Of a DNA stretch of 5,471 nucleotides, positions 4,834-5,471 are shown piece after piece; position 1 is the first letter of the stretch, and every line of letters starts with the position of its first letter. The position numbers were made by a program, and so were the translations under genes. Origin of the DNA: Candidatus Gracilibacteria bacterium CG2_30_37_12 (GTDB lineage: Bacteria; Patescibacteriota; Gracilibacteria; BD1-5; UBA2023); contig MNYO01000040.1 in the NCBI GenBank assembly GCA_001873165.1, positions 1 to 5,471 on the forward strand, written 5' to 3'. A model generated the notes under the pieces. The model did no database searches. It was not told the DNA's origin and saw only the letters and a program-made list of their open reading frames with translations.

Positions 4834-5471
4834 ATGAATCTTCTTTTTCCACTTATTATCCTCTTCTGTCTATCATCCATCGGGATTATTTTGTACTTTT
4901 TCAAGAGAATAAATGGGACTATTTTGAATCTCCTAATTGCGCTCTGAGCTGGTTCGATGTTATCGGTTTCGCTCGTTCACATACTCACAGAATCTCTTCA
5001 ATCAAATGAAATGGCAATATATGCTTTTATGGCTGGTTTTCTCATTATTTACCTTGTGGAGGAACTTTTGACGACTCATAAACATGATCATACACATGGA
5101 GATCATACTCATGAAGATCCGCACGAACACTATAACCACGTCGCTTTGGTTACAGGAATTGCAATTTTTATTCATACTCTCTTCGATGGACTCGGAATAC
5201 GAGCAGGATTTGGGATCTCGAGCATTCTTGGATACAGTATATTATTCTGAGTTGCTATTCACCAGATTCCCGTCTCCCTATCGCTTGCTGCTATATTTCA
5301 GGAATCAAAATTTCAGAAAAAAACACAGATTCTTGCTTTAGTACTTTTCGCACTGGCAGCTCCTATCGGATTCTATCTTTCCAATATCTTTCTCTCTCAT
5401 ACAAATCAAATCTTCACAGCACTCATAACTGCATTTGCTGGCGGTTCACTTCTTTATGTCTCTGCTTCAGA
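4834..5471 (+). CDS. ZIP family divalent metal transporter (3' end beyond window)
   Basis: A membrane protein that should carry Zn2+ or related divalent metals into the cytoplasm. The first 212 residues are present. Probable membrane segments: 2-22, 32-50, 60-79, 104-122, 129-153, 165-186 and 192-211; the family has eight, so about one is missing. ALGAGSML (36-43) is the TM2 motif. A His-rich loop (82-102, nine His, e.g. HKHDHTHGDHTH) lies between TM3 and TM4, as in ZIPs. TM4 has HTLFDG (H114, D118) and TM5 has GVAIHQIPVS (H143), the usual metal-site positions, though Gln and Val stand where many ZIPs have Asp/Glu. Two TGA codons, 38 (4945-4947) and 139 (5248-5250), are read as Gly and fall on conserved glycines. 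Starting at the ATG at 4834 adds TM1 and most of TM2; a start at the downstream ATG (4957) would lose them. It has its own promoter and sits after a terminator, so it is a separate unit. Confidence 0.93.

Overview
The window reads sensibly only if UGA is glycine (genetic code 25). That points to the CPR lineages Gracilibacteria (BD1-5) or Absconditabacteria (SR1). I count 17 in-frame UGA codons in seven of the eight main genes. Several fall on invariant glycines: the glycine before VRG in the Fic protein, the glycine of the ALGAGSML motif in TM2 of the ZIP transporter, and the glycine just before its TM5 metal motif. All seven stop codons visible in the main genes are UAA or UAG. Read with the standard code, the Fic protein, the ZIP transporter, the recombinase and DUF3768 all break into pieces.

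Layout, left to right. (1) 1-229: the 3' end of an IS5-group insertion sequence (transposase C-terminus, terminator, probable right end). (2) 230-420: an AT-rich stretch with no supported gene. (3) 456-2170, minus strand: a compact four-gene operon (119, 116, 195 and 123 aa), read from a promoter at 2188-2216 and closed by a hairpin at 421-453. Its last gene is a DUF3768 protein, its first resembles small proteins common on mobile elements, and the middle two are unrecognised. (4) 2468-3058, plus strand: a short tyrosine recombinase, divergent from the operon, with an inverted repeat over its promoter. (5) 3252-4370, minus strand: a class II Fic protein with a C-terminal winged helix, convergent with the recombinase across a shared hairpin at 3190-3230. 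(6) 4456-4709: a long palindrome, a plus-strand promoter, and a possible structured RNA of about 190 nt ending in a strong terminator. (7) 4834-end, plus strand: a ZIP-family metal transporter, cut off by the window edge.

The left two thirds look like accessory DNA (IS, recombinase, orphan operon, Fic). ZIP is more likely a housekeeping gene. Four promoter candidates (operon, recombinase, fic, ZIP) share a TTG-type -35 box, a 16-17 nt spacer and a T-A-rich -10 box. No start codon has a clear Shine-Dalgarno sequence. UGA carries 9 of 20 glycines in the two mobility genes but only 3 of 27 in the four-gene operon, which hints at different histories.
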